A stretch of 64,000 bases of DNA from Capsicum annuum. Lineage: Eukaryota; Streptophyta; Magnoliopsida; Solanales; Solanaceae. A model generated the notes under the pieces. That model did not search any database. It saw only the letters and a program-made list of their open reading frames with translations, and was not told where the DNA came from. Made by a program: the position numbers and the translations under genes. Shown in pieces: positions 23,620 to 34,999 of the stretch (the stretch's first letter is position 1; each line of letters opens with the position of its first letter). The stretch is taken from contig NC_061119.1 in NCBI RefSeq assembly GCF_002878395.1, positions 11,297,443 through 11,361,442 on the forward strand. The letters are read 5' to 3'.

Positions 23620-24175
23620 TTGTATTTGGTCATATACTATAGAAGGTTTGTGGATAGTTTTTTTACTATAGCTACCCCATTTACTAAATTGACTCAGAAG
23701 AAGGTAAAGTTCTTGTGGTCTGAAGCTTGTGAGGGTAGTTTTGATAAGTTGGAGGATAAGCTAACTTTGACTTTGGTTTTAGCTTTGCCTGAAGGCACTG
23801 ATGGGTTTGTGGTCTACTGTGATGTGTGCCGTATGGGTCTTGGTTGTGTTTTGATACAATATGGTAAGGTGATAGCTTATGTTTCTAAACAATTGAAGGT
23901 GCATAAGAGGAATTATCCGATTCATAACTTAGAATTATTAGCTATGGTTTTTGCATTGAAAATTTGGCATCACTATTTGTATGGAGTGCATGTGGATATC
24001 TTTTCTAGTCATAAGATCCAGCAGTATGTGTTTACTCAGAAAGAGCTTAACATCAGGCAAAGGAGATGGCTTGAGCTGCTCAAGATTATGACACGAGTCT
24101 TTACTACCATTCAGGTAAAGCTAATATGGTTGATGATGCTCTTAGCAGGTTATCCATGGAGAGTCTAGCTCATGT
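23620..24175 (+). pseudogene. T1 RNase H relic
   Basis: The longest open part of T1, with 182 codons uninterrupted: [20 protein letters not shown] (RT connection), then [17 protein letters not shown] (first catalytic Asp), [20 protein letters not shown] (catalytic Glu) and [12 protein letters not shown]. In the last block the usual T-D-H is S-S-H, so a catalytic Asp is lost. RQRRWLELL follows. This domain would degrade RNA in the hybrid. Confidence 0.85.
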
Positions 24176-25046
24176 AGATAAGGAAAAGTGGGAGTTGGTG
24201 AAGGACATTCACCATTTGTCCAACCTTAAAGTTCGTCTCTTGGACTCTAAGGATTGTGCTGCGTTCGTTCAGAAAATGGCACAGACAACTATTGGTTTTG
24301 AAATTAAGGAGAAGTGTTAGATCTAGTTTTGATGAGGATCAAGGATGATGTTGGTGGGCAGAAGGTAATGGCCTTTGAGATTAGTGGTGATGGTACTTTG
24401 CAGTACTAAGGGAGATTATGTGTTCTTGACATTGATGGTTTGCAAGAAAGGATCTTGGCTGAAGTACATGAGTCACTCTATGTTGTTCATCCTGGTTTGA
24501 TAAAAATGTATCATGACCTTAAGGAGATGTATTAGTGGAACAATATGAAGAGGGATGTGGTTAATTTTGTAGCCAAATACATGGTGTGCTAATAAGTGAA
24601 GGTTGAGCACATAAGGCCCGGAGATTTGTATCAAGAGATTGAGTTACCAGAGTAGAAGTAAGAAGTGATCAAAATGGATTTCATTATCAGTCTTCTTTAG
24701 TCACAAAATCAATTTGATTTGATTTAGGTCATCATGGATAGGATGACGAACTCAACTCATCTGAGAATTATGCAAGGTTGTATCTCTATGAGATTGTGAA
24801 GTTGCATGGGGTACCTGTTTTTATCATCTTAGATCGCGGTACGCAGTTATCATCTCAGTTTTAGCGGTTGTTTCAGAAAGTGTTTGGGACTGAGGTTAGT
24901 CTGAGCATAGCTTTCCACCCGCAGCCGGATGGGCAAGCAGAAAGGACCATTCAGATATTAGAGGATATGCTTCGTGCTTTCCTGATTGACTATGGTGGTA
25001 GTTGGGTTGAGCACTTACCTCTTGTAGAGTTTGCTTACAACAATAG
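24176..25046 (+). pseudogene. T1 integrase relic, cut by element M1
   Basis: It starts with [12 protein letters not shown] zinc-binding block follows (EVHESLYVVHPG...; the CxxC half is broken), then an interrupted catalytic core, and [20 protein letters not shown] with the final catalytic Glu. The frame ends at VEFAYNNS exactly where M1's LTR begins (25047). The remainder of T1, including its 3' LTR, is not found in this window. Confidence 0.85.
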
Positions 25047-27220
25047 TGTCATGACCTGAGGCTACCCCCTTCTCGCGAAAACAGTGCTTACGGTCACAAG
25101 AGATCACAACCTATCCCATGAGCTGGTATCTGCTGTGAACAGTGAATAAAATGGCACTGATATAACATATACGGAAGATAAGCTGATAAAATACTGAAAA
25201 TTTGAATACTGCATATATGTAAATGACAAGTCTGAAATGTTTGTAACAACTGATAATACTGAACTGACTGACTGACTACCTAACTTATTGTCTAAAAGGC
25301 TCTAAACTAACTAAGCAGTTGATGGGACAAGCCCCCAACTAACTCCGACTGTCGAAATATAAGAAAATACTGAAGTAACTGAGATTAATAAATCATGCCC
25401 TTGATGGATAAGGACTCACCACTGATAGTGCTGAGTTATGCTGAGCTGTCTAGGAATGGTTGGGAAACTAACATGCGAACCTATGTTATAAGACAAAATA
25501 GCGCAAAAAAAAGTATGCGATCAGTACTTTGAAAGTACTGGAGATAAGTATTGATTGATATGCATGAGACAACTGAACATAAATGTATGAACATTTAATA
25601 TCTGAGAATGCAAGACCAAGCATAAATATATTTCTAAAATAATCTGTAAACTGAGAGACTAAAATTTCTATAATTGAATAACTGTAAATATGATCTGTAC
25701 ACTTGGTCAAGGAAACCTGAACTAAGATATGTTGAAACACTGACGAAAACGGTGGGAAGTATCATGTAACCAACATAAACCATTTGAACTATCATGGAGT
25801 CCAACGTCAGACCCACGTTAAGGAGGGTTGTTCTATCCTTGCCATCGGAGTATAACCTGAACTGGAGTTATCATTAAACTTATGTCCCGAAAGACCAAGG
25901 AGTCAAGCCTAAACTGACGGATTACCCCTCATATCCTATGTTGGCGATGTAGTTATGGAACCTAGGGATTGCTGCTAATAACTTTGCCTCAATTGATGGG
26001 GGAGCCTTCATCCCTAAGTTCACTCGGTGATAAGTCTTACTCCCAACTGATAGACACTGAATAATGCCTAACATGATCATGGTGTTCTAAATATGAAATT
26101 AAAACCATGGTCTGATTGACTTGTCACTTGAAAATGGACATCATGTAAAACACATGGTTATCGGGTGTTCATAACCCGCCAGCACTGAATGATTATAAAT
26201 AAAATATAATATCAAACTTGAAGTATTGTAGTATGTAATCATGGTTCAAAGACAAAAAACATAGACATTTCATCAAACATGTGAGAACTATGAACTTGAA
26301 CATGGGAATGTGTTAAACATGAAAAATCAACATGAATACACGGGTAAATTCATAAATTGGGGTTTAACATGAAATTTACTTGAATATGACATGGGAAATT
26401 GAAACTTAAAGAATAAGATAACCTAACTTCCCATGGAATCATTCTTGGACATGGATAGAGTCAAATTAATAAGGAAATATATGAATTTAATCCATCTTGA
26501 ACATACAAAACTCCATAATAAGAGAAAAATCTATTCTTTAATTTAAAAGAGGGTTTTTAGGCTCCATGGATGAAAGGGACCCATGAATGAACACCCCACA
26601 TACCTTAAGCTTCTTAACTTGAAAGGAAAATACTAATCTTGATGCTTTATTGGAGGTTCTTGAACTTGGGGAACTTGAATTCTTGATTTCTTAGGAAAAA
26701 AACTTAATTTTGTTCTTGTGGAAAAGGGGAGGGTTTTCTTGAGAGGAATTTGGAGAAAAAGGGCATTGCCCAAGTCGTGATATGAATGATTGGGTTGAGG
26801 GGGAAAAGACTTCATTGCCCCTCAGTTATTTAAATTCATAACTGGACGCAATAAGCTCACCGCAATATGGTTTTATTGTAACTATTGATTTCCCTCATTA
26901 TGATGCGGTCTGCATGACATCAGGACTAATGCCATGTCATGGGCTTATCGCGGTTACCTATAGGTTTTGTGATCCAAACATGACGCAAACCTTGTTCAAA
27001 AAATTCAAAACTCCTCTGAGACATGCCTTTTACATTTCTAAACATGAATCAACTCAAAAACCAACGTCTCGGGGTCGGGAAGAACAAAATAAAAATCCTC
27101 AATGTTTAGGGATATTTAAAATGACTAAGACCCCAACACTTAGTAAAAATTTCAAGCCTTAAGCCCATTATGCATGCAACTAGAAGCTGAATCGAGCTAA
27201 GACTAATACGAGGTATTACA
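25047..27220 (-). mobile_element. M1 3' LTR (2.2 kb), inserted in T1 integrase
   Basis: On the minus strand it begins TGTAATACCTCG and ends AGGTCATGACA. It is preceded by the polypurine tract AAAGGGGGAGATAT (27234-27221) and the usual FEDECSK-type end of pol. The inner part holds a CTCAAGAA-rich leader ending in AAG|GTATGT (GT at 26603-26602) after a TTTAAATA TATA-like site near 26832. The 5-bp flank aatag (25042-25046) should match the far flank of M1, but that end is not visible. Confidence 0.9.
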
Positions 27221-27235
27221 ATATCTCCCCCTTTG
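27221..27235 (-). other. M1 polypurine tract
   Basis: AAAGGGGGAGATAT on the minus strand directly abuts the 3' LTR and follows the end of pol. It primes plus-strand DNA synthesis in LTR elements. Well preserved. Confidence 0.85.
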
Positions 27236-27469
27236 GAACATTCGTCCTCGAATGAGACTAGTTAGACTGAGAGTACTATACTAAGGTAACTGAGATCACA
27301 TACTAAACATGCATGACTTAGAACATGATTACACAAATAAGTCTGAAACATGATACATGAATTGAACTAATTTCGTGAATGCATGTAATGACACAGGAAT
27401 GGTCACATAGCTAATACTGAGGACGAAAAAGAGTAAATATAAGAAAAATATAAGAAAGAGTCGTTACCT

Positions 27470-28860
27470 CAAAATGAATCTGAGTTTGCGGAGAAAAGAT
27501 GAGGACACTTGGTTTGTATATCTACTTCTACTTCCCAAGTAGCTCCCTCAACAGACTGATTCCGCCAAAGGACCTTAACCAAGGGAACTTCTTTATTCCT
27601 TTGCTTGTGAACATGAAGAACAAGGATCTCAACTGGGACTTATTTGTAGAAAAGACTATCCTTAACATCCATATATTATAAAGGAAGAACTACAACTGAA
27701 TCACTAATACACTTCTTTAACAAAGAAACATGAAACACTGGATGCACTGATGCCAAATCTGTAAGCAACTCTAGTTCATAAGCTACCTTTCCAAAATGGT
27801 TCAAGATTCTATAACGGTCAACATATCAGGGGATGAGTTTCCCCTTCATGCTAAATCTCTTCACTCCTTTCATAGGCAAAATTTTCAAATAGACCAAATC
27901 ACCAACCTCAAACTCAAGATCTCTTCTCCTCACATTTACATAAGATTTCTGTTGGCTTTGGGTTGTCTTCAACCTCTCCCGAATAACCTGAACCTTCTCT
28001 ATCACCTCAAACACTAAATCTAGCCTTATCACTACAGACTCACCTACTTCAAACCAACCAAAGGGAGATTTACATCTCCTACCATAGAGAGCCTCAAATG
28101 AAGCTATCTGAATACTAGAGTGATAACTGTTTTTGTAAGCAAACTTAATCAAAGGTAAGTGGTCATCCTAACTACCTTTAAAGTCAATAACACATGCTCT
28201 CAACATGTATTCTAAGGTCATAATAGTCCTCTCTACCTCACCGTCTTTCTGGGATGAAAGTTGTACTGAGATAAACTTGGGTACCTAGACCCTTCTAAAA
28301 AGCCTTCTAAAAGTGAGAGAATGATAGACAACGAAATCCCATGAAATTTAAATAACTCTCTGAGATAGAGCCTAGCATAATCCTCAATTGAATATCACGT
28401 ATGAACTGGTAAGAAATAGGCTGACTTGGTCATTCTATCAAAAATCACCCAAATCGACTCATACGGATGATGCGTACAAGAAAACCCTATCACAAAATCC
28501 ATGTTCACCACTTCCTACTTCCACTAATAGATTTTTCGCAAATCACGGTACATCTTAGTGGTTCCTGGATGGATCGTGTATCGCACACCATGCTCTTCCA
28601 CAAGTATTCACTATCTAAAACCATCAACACATGGAACACAACCTACCCTGACAACGAAGCTCACCATCTCCCCCTTGGGAGAAAACCTCTACATTCTGAT
28701 TTTTAACTGCCTCCTTTAACTTAACCAAACTGGAATCGCTATCTTGATTTTCTTTCACTTCGGCAACCAATAAAGATTCTGAACCATTCTGAACCCATGT
28801 ACTACCTTCATCTAAATCAACCAACCAAACACCTGATCTATCAATCTAATGAACCTCCTG
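27470..28860 (-). pseudogene. M1 integrase relic with chromodomain-like C-terminus
   Basis: From the C-terminal side: EVPLVKVLWRNQSVEGATWE and DIQTKCPHLF (27490-27610) match the chromodomain-like tail of plant chromoviruses. Before it come GKVAYELELLTDL and HPVFHVSLLKK. The longest open piece (28152-27826) begins FAYKNSYHSSIQIASFEALY and includes YVNVRRRDLEFEVGDLVYL. The N-terminal and catalytic parts toward 28860 are broken by stops. Such tails are thought to steer integration to heterochromatin. Confidence 0.85.
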
Positions 28861-29420
28861 AACTAACTTTTTACTATCCTCCTCAACATGAGTAACACTA
28901 CCCATAGACAACCTGTAAAGGGCATCTGCCACTACATTGGCCTTGCCTGGATGATACAATACACTTATATCATAATCTTTAAATAACTAAAGCGACCTTC
29001 TCTTACAAAGATTTAATTTTTTCTATGTGAACACTTGCTGTAAACACTTATGGTCAGTGAAGACATCAACATGAAACCTATAAAGATAGTGTCTACAAAT
29101 TTTTAAGGCGAAAATAACTGCTGCCATCTCAAGATCATAGGTAGGGTACTGCTCATGGGGTTTAAGTTGTCTATAGGTGTAGGCTATGACCTTGCCTCTC
29201 TACATCAAGACACAACCAAGACCAACTTTGGAAGTATCACAATGAACTACAAACCCATCTGAATCATCTGGCAACATCAAGACTGGGGAGGAAGTGAAAC
29301 GAGTCTTCAACTCCTGAAAACTCTTCTCAAAAGAATTTGGCCACTAAAATTTGACTTATTCTAAGTCAATAGAGACATGGGGAAGCATTAGAAGAAAACT
29401 CTTCAACAAATTGTCTGTAA
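28861..29420 (-). pseudogene. M1 RNase H relic
   Basis: The minus-strand reading, over many stops, gives the order of T1's RNase H: a CSLILPKLVLVV block equivalent to the first Asp region, HIEKIKSL, then YQCIVSSRQGQCSG-like remains of the A-D-A-L-S-R region. The frame is badly shifted. The identification rests on position between RT and integrase and on nucleotide similarity to T1. Confidence 0.65.
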
Positions 29421-30190
29421 TAGTAGGCTAAACCCAAGAAACTTTGAATATCTGATGGAGAGATTGTCTAGGCCAGTTTCTCACTACTTCAATATTTTGA
29501 GGGTCAACTCTAATTCCATCACCAAAAATAATATGGCCAAGGAAAGCTACTGATCTTAGCCAAAAATTTGCGCTTGCTAGACTTGGCAAACAACTTTTGA
29601 GCTCTAAGGGTCTACAATACAATTCTCAGATGGTTTGCATGATCATTCTCACTATGGGAATAGACAAGGATATCAATGAAGACTACAACGAACATGTCCA
29701 AGCTATGCTTGAACACTTTGTTCATCAAGTCCATGAAAGTTGTAGGGGTATTCATTATTCCAAAAGACATAACTAGGAATTGAAAGTGACCATACTGAGT
29801 TCTGAAAGTTGTCTTTGAAATGTCACATTCTCTAACTCTAAGCTGATAATAACCGAATCTAGGGTCTATCTTAGATAAATAACTAGCACCCTAAAGTTGG
29901 TCGAATAAGTCATTGATTCTGGAAAGTGGATACTTATTTTTTATGGTGACTTTGTTCAACTAACGATAATCGATGCACATTCTGAGAGAACCATCTTTCT
30001 TATGCACAAACAAGTCTGGAGCGCCCCATAGAGAAACACTGGGCCTAAGAAACCCTTATCTAAGAGATCTTTTAACTATTCTTTCAATTCCCTAATATTG
30101 ACTAGAGCCATTCTGTAGGGTAAAATAGAGATAGGTTGGGTATCTGGAAGGAGATCTATTCCGAAGTCGATTTTTCTCTCTGGAAGAACT
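29421..30190 (-). pseudogene. M1 reverse transcriptase relic
   Basis: Blocks in order: [83 protein letters not shown] and [14 protein letters not shown]. In the catalytic box one Asp codon is absent (FID-IL for FIDDIL), a clean in-frame loss of three bases. Stops occur elsewhere. Confidence 0.85.
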
Positions 30191-30299
30191 CTGGGAAGAT
30201 CTTTATGGAACGCATCTGGAAATTCCCTTACTGAAACTGAATTAAGGCTTGGAGTCTCAAAACTAGAGTCCTTGACTCGAACAAGATGGTATATGCACC

Positions 30300-30760
30300 C
30301 TTAGATATCATTTTTCTTGCCTTAAGATTAAAAATAATCTGACCCTTAAGTACTGAAGTACTACCCCTCCATTCAATAATTGGTTCATTGGGAAACTGAA
30401 ATTGAATGACTTAATTTCTATAGTAAACTGAGGCATATCATGAGTGGAGCCAATCCATGCCGAGAATGACATAAAAATTAGTTATCTCTAATACCACAAA
30501 ATCAACTGCGATAAGTTTCTGAGATACTATGACCGGGAAATTTTGTATACTCGTCTGGCTATGATATATTTACCCACTGGGTAGACAATAAGAAAGGTTC
30601 AACTAAATATTTGGGACTGGCACCAAAATTTATTATTATGTAAGGAGTCACAAAAGAAAGTAAAGCTTTGGGGTCTATTAAAGCATACACATGAAGATGA
30701 AAGACTTATAACGTACCTGCAACAATATCAGGAGAACTCTTTTGATCATGCCAAGTCTGG
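30300..30760 (-). pseudogene. M1 protease relic
   Basis: YALIDPKALLSFVTPYI corresponds to the family's L-I-D-P/S-G-S/A-T-L-S-Y-V-T-P; Gly has become Lys next to the catalytic Asp. FGASPKYLVEPFLLST and a broken DVILGMDW equivalent follow. Inactive by frame. Confidence 0.75.
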
Positions 30761-31939
30761 AGAGCATACAATCTATTCTGGTATTTCCCACTTGTAGCAC
30801 TAGAAGTAGCACCCTACTGAGTCGAGAGACATGCTGGAGCTACAAAAGAAGTTGTCTAGCCCTGCTGGTGATCACTTTTTCCCCTCTACGCAACCATCAT
30901 GCACTCTTAGATCCTATGGCCTTGATTGCCACATCCAAACACACATCACTACCAGTCTTACACACACCCTGATGATTCCTACCACACTTCCCATAGAGTA
31001 AATTAGTACGACTACTATTTACAGTACCCTAGGACTTAAGAGCCTGGCGCTTTGACCCAATTATCTTGCCTGAACTTAGGCACTAACGCACTAGCTAAAG
31101 TTGGAGCTGAGGCTTAAAATTTTTGACAGAACTAAAAATGGTTACCACCTTCTAGATTTGACTGAGAAAAGTTGAAACGACCAGTTTTGTCCCTCTTATT
31201 CTCTCTCTCTCTCTCCTTAAGATTTTTCTCCTCAATCTATTGAGCATGAACCATGAGTCTAGATAAGTACATCTCCTTAATCAGCATGGCGGTCCGACAC
31301 TCCTTAACCATACTATCAGCTACACCAAACACAAACTTACTCATTCTAGACCTATTATCATCCACCATCGAAGGACCATACCTCATAAACTAAGTAAACT
31401 TAAGCGAGTATTTATTTATGCTCATATTACCCTACTTTAAATTAATAAACTCATTCACCTTAGCTTCCCTCAAATCTAAGGGAAAGAACCTATCTAAAAT
31501 TATCATGGCAAACTCTTCCCACTCTACAGGCCCTGCCTCAACACCACAGTCCTCCTTCCATTACCTAAACCAGGTGTGAGGTACATCCTGCAATTGATAC
31601 ACAGCCAATTGTACATTCTTACTCAAAAGTTATACCCATAATATTAGTCACCTTCTGCACAATATCTGTAAACTCCTGCGGATCCTCCTCAAACTTGGAT
31701 CCCAAAAATAGAGGGGGATTCATCCGAGTGAAATCCCGAATCCTAACTGCAGCCGTATTTACCATTGGATTGGCAAGAAAAATATCTTATTGGTTGTTCT
31801 AAGCAACTATTGAATAGGATAAGGTAGTGAAAGTAGCCCTGAATTCAGCGTGGGAGATATGATCATTCAAGGGATCTTTCTGAATAGGCGGTGTGGGCTG
31901 ACCTCTATTTTTCCTTCTGTTGTTTGTTTTGGGAGGCAT
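30761..31939 (-). pseudogene. M1 gag relic
   Basis: The start at 31939 gives MPPKTNNRRKNRGQ and ISHAEFRATFTTL, the usual opening of chromovirus Gag here. A core follows with WEEFAMIILDRFFPLDLREA (near 31500), and GNQGHRI.EC is a zinc-knuckle remnant near 30905-30935. Internal stops are frequent. Only 92 bp of leader remain upstream (31940-32031) before the A2 LTR. Confidence 0.8.
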
Positions 31940-32031
31940 AGTCTGTAAATGGAATAAAGGGTAATTTAGAAAAAGAGTTTGCATAGATTATATGCTCTTT
32001 ATCAGGACATAAACACTCAAAGAAGGGACAC

Positions 32032-33635
32032 TGATATGCCCAAATTATAACTTTCATACGAAAGAGTAAGCGGTCATTGTCAAATATAGAAACCCAATTG
32101 GGTTGGGTGTCGAATCCCACAGGGAATACCGTATTCACTAAGTATTGTGATTGTTACTATACTGTAGATCTAAGGCTCCGAAATAAAAAGGGGGTTGGAA
32201 ATGTTAATAGTGCTCTTTTGTATTTGTGTTACACAAAAGTCCAGCTACTAAGAGTGAATGTAGATGTAATTCCAATGAGAATGAATTAACTAGAGTTATG
32301 CTCACCCAGATGTTCAAACAATTAGGGTTGTGAGGTTGTGTTTGAATTTTAACTTATGTATCCAATTTGCAAGAATTATTGAATTCTAAAGATTACCCAT
32401 ATATTTCTCAACCTAATGAGTATTTCACCCTTTACTTCTCTCAAACTTAAAGGTTTCATGTATTATTCAATAAAATTCTCATGAGGGTTGATCCTGTTAA
32501 GGCATCAATCTGTTATTCCCAAAGGATAAACCTATGGAGTGCATGTGAATCACTTCTTTTCCCAACATCAACTTTCTTGTCAGACAAGTGGAGTCCATGG
32601 GCTCACTTCTCAAGTTTGCAACCAAGAGATGTCACTAAAATAAAGAAAGATTCATGCAATTTCGATAGATATTAAAAAACAAACCCTTTCACAACTCCAA
32701 AGTAGTTCTCTACATCAAGGCTCCCATAACCCTAGTTATAGGAGTTTAGCTACTCATCTCCATGTCAAAAATCAAAGTTATATTGATGTTCATAAATAAA
32801 TTCAAAAAAGTACTTACAAAAGTCACAATATTGATCTTCTCAATCTTTGATGGAAAATATGAAACTAATAATCACCTCTAAATCTCTAGATTCAAATCTC
32901 AATGAAAAGTAGTACAAAGCTCTCAATAGAGGAGAAAGTATGAAATTGGAGACAAAAGATACGGAATAAACCCTATTACTTAGTATTTATATGATTCCAG
33001 AACTAGGATTTTAAAATTCAAACTTAGATTCTCCATGTTTTGGTCGACGGTTCAAGCGACGATCTATCGCAGATCTAACAGTTCATCGCCTGCATCATCA
33101 CAAGGTGTCCAGTGACTCCATGTTCTGATTCTGGGCGATAGGTCAAGAGACGGTCCATCGCATGTTCGACGTTCCATTGCCTGCATCATCGTAGGGTGTC
33201 CAGTGACTCCATGTTCTGCTTCTGGACGATGGTTAGTGCGACGACCAGTTGCAAGGTCGACGGTTCATCGCCTACATCGTTGTAGGACTTCCAATGATTC
33301 TGCCTTCTATATTATGTTAACGTTTTATACTGATTGTTTGTCGCAGGGCCAACGGTCCATCGCCTGGATCGTCACAGGCTATTCAGAGTCTATGCCTTTT
33401 GCTTTTTGTCGATGGCTTAGACCGACAGATCGTCGCAAGGTCGACGGTGCATTGCATAAGCCGTCACTGCTAAAATTGCCTGTGTTTTGCTCAGATTGTC
33501 CAAGTTATCCTTCACACTTAGTCCTTATCCTAAAAACACTAAAAATACCATGTTAAATACAACTATGGTTGCTTGAAAACACACAATTATCCTAAGGAAA
33601 AGGCCTAAAATATTCCGTCAAAATCTGAAACATCA
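32032..33635 (-). mobile_element. A2 3' LTR (1.6 kb, Athila-like)
   Basis: On the minus strand it begins TGATGTTTCAG, immediately after the purine tract TTAAGTTGAGGGTGTT (33651-33636), and ends TTTGGGCATATCA at 32032. The tail contains CCAATTGGGTTTCTATATTTG, the usual Athila-type U5 end. No primer site follows on that side, so this is the 3' LTR. The flank gacac (32027-32031) is half of the target duplication; the partner is lost. It was inserted in the M1 leader. Confidence 0.85.
33035..33480. repeat. Four diverged ~91-bp tandem units with GACGGTCCATCG palindromes, in the A2 LTR
   Basis: The marker GGTGTCCAGTGACTCC starts at 33104 and 33195, its relic GGACTTCCAATGATTC at 33285, and GGCTATTCAGAGTC at 33378: spacings of 91, 90 and 93 bp. 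Each unit carries a pair of CGACGGTYCATCG-like half-palindromes. The cassette lies upstream of the minus-strand leader in U3. Confidence 0.8.
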
Positions 33636-34999
33636 AACACCCTCAACTTAAGGTAATTGCTTGTCCTCAAGCAACTCAACACCGGGATACATATATGAAT
33701 AACATCATGATGGGTAGTTCACAGTAAAACCAACACAATCATACAATCATTTAACTACCCATTTGGTTATGCCATTTCAACACACATGGATCCACTATTG
33801 GCATTAACTACTAATCAGCACATTTATAGCTACAGATACGACACCCCAAAGAACTAAATAGAACAGATATAACTCAACATGCCCTCTCAGCCAAAAAAGT
33901 CCACCTCATATCACACAGTTAAATTATGGACAAAACTAAGCTTCTCACTCTTTGAAAAGAAGTTGCCAACACAGTGTACACCTATAAACTTACCCTTATC
34001 ATCTAATGTTCTCTTATGATTGACTCGCTAAAATCAAGTAGGACTTGCTAAGGGTTGTAATAAGGTTTTAGACTCAGTGAAGGTTATTCAATTAGGTAAG
34101 TGACTTAAAGTATAAGAATTTCACTCTCTTTACCCTCTGTGGTAGTTAGTTACCAGAATTAAGGACCCTCTCATTCAATCACAGTTATTCTTCAGCGTTC
34201 ATGTCATAACCTATTTTTTTTTAGAGACACAGCATCAGCCACCCTCAAATTATGATGATGCAGAATATTAAGGTGCACAATATCTATTTAGATTGCTAAC
34301 TAGACCAGGGTCGGATGCTACTCTTCATATTACTTTCAACTCAACATCCTAGGCTACTAATAATCCAGCAGTAGCCACCCTCAACTTAGGCAATTTGCCT
34401 AAGTTAAAGTGTACAAAGTCCACAATTGTACCAAGGCCAAAGCTAAATACTTAACACCTTTTAGAGAGTGAATCAAACTTATTTGGACAAAAAAACACTA
34501 CCACAGCTCAAAAGGGTTGACAAAGGGAACACAATGTTTTTGGTGGGTCATTCATTTGGCCAAGTGGACTAATAATACAAGAAGGCCTACTATCCTTTCT
34601 TATTAAGTCAAAACACATGACAACATCTGATAAATTGGGCAAGTTCTAGGTGTAACACTTCTGTAAGAACTACACAAACACTCACCCACATATGCACGGA
34701 GTTAATTTCTATTCTACTAATTTTTGGGATCCCGATCACATAGCTAGTCCTTTCTTTATTACTAACTTCTAATGCTATTAACAGAGTCGCACATGGTTGC
34801 ACAACACTTTGCCACTTGGTAAGAGGAATTAATTATATGAAAAATAAAAAACACAATTTTTGCCACCAGCAGTTATCATCCACATATGTACAATAAGGTA
34901 TCAATAAGAATGGAACTTTTATTTCATGCAGCCATATTACCAACCAAACATGAAACTGAAAATTCAACAAACAGAACATGAAAATGAAAAATTAACACT
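33636..34999 (-). other. A2 non-coding 3' region
   Basis: It starts (minus strand, toward the LTR) with TTGCTTGAGGACAAGCAA, a perfect inverted repeat (33657-33674) commonly seen before the purine tract in Athila-type elements. The rest lacks recognisable coding sequence. Confidence 0.55.

Noticed and set aside
33035..33480. Regular 91-bp repeats as a CRISPR-like array
   Set aside because: The conserved and variable parts are mixed, units are diverged along their whole length, the context is a plant LTR, and no cas gene exists.
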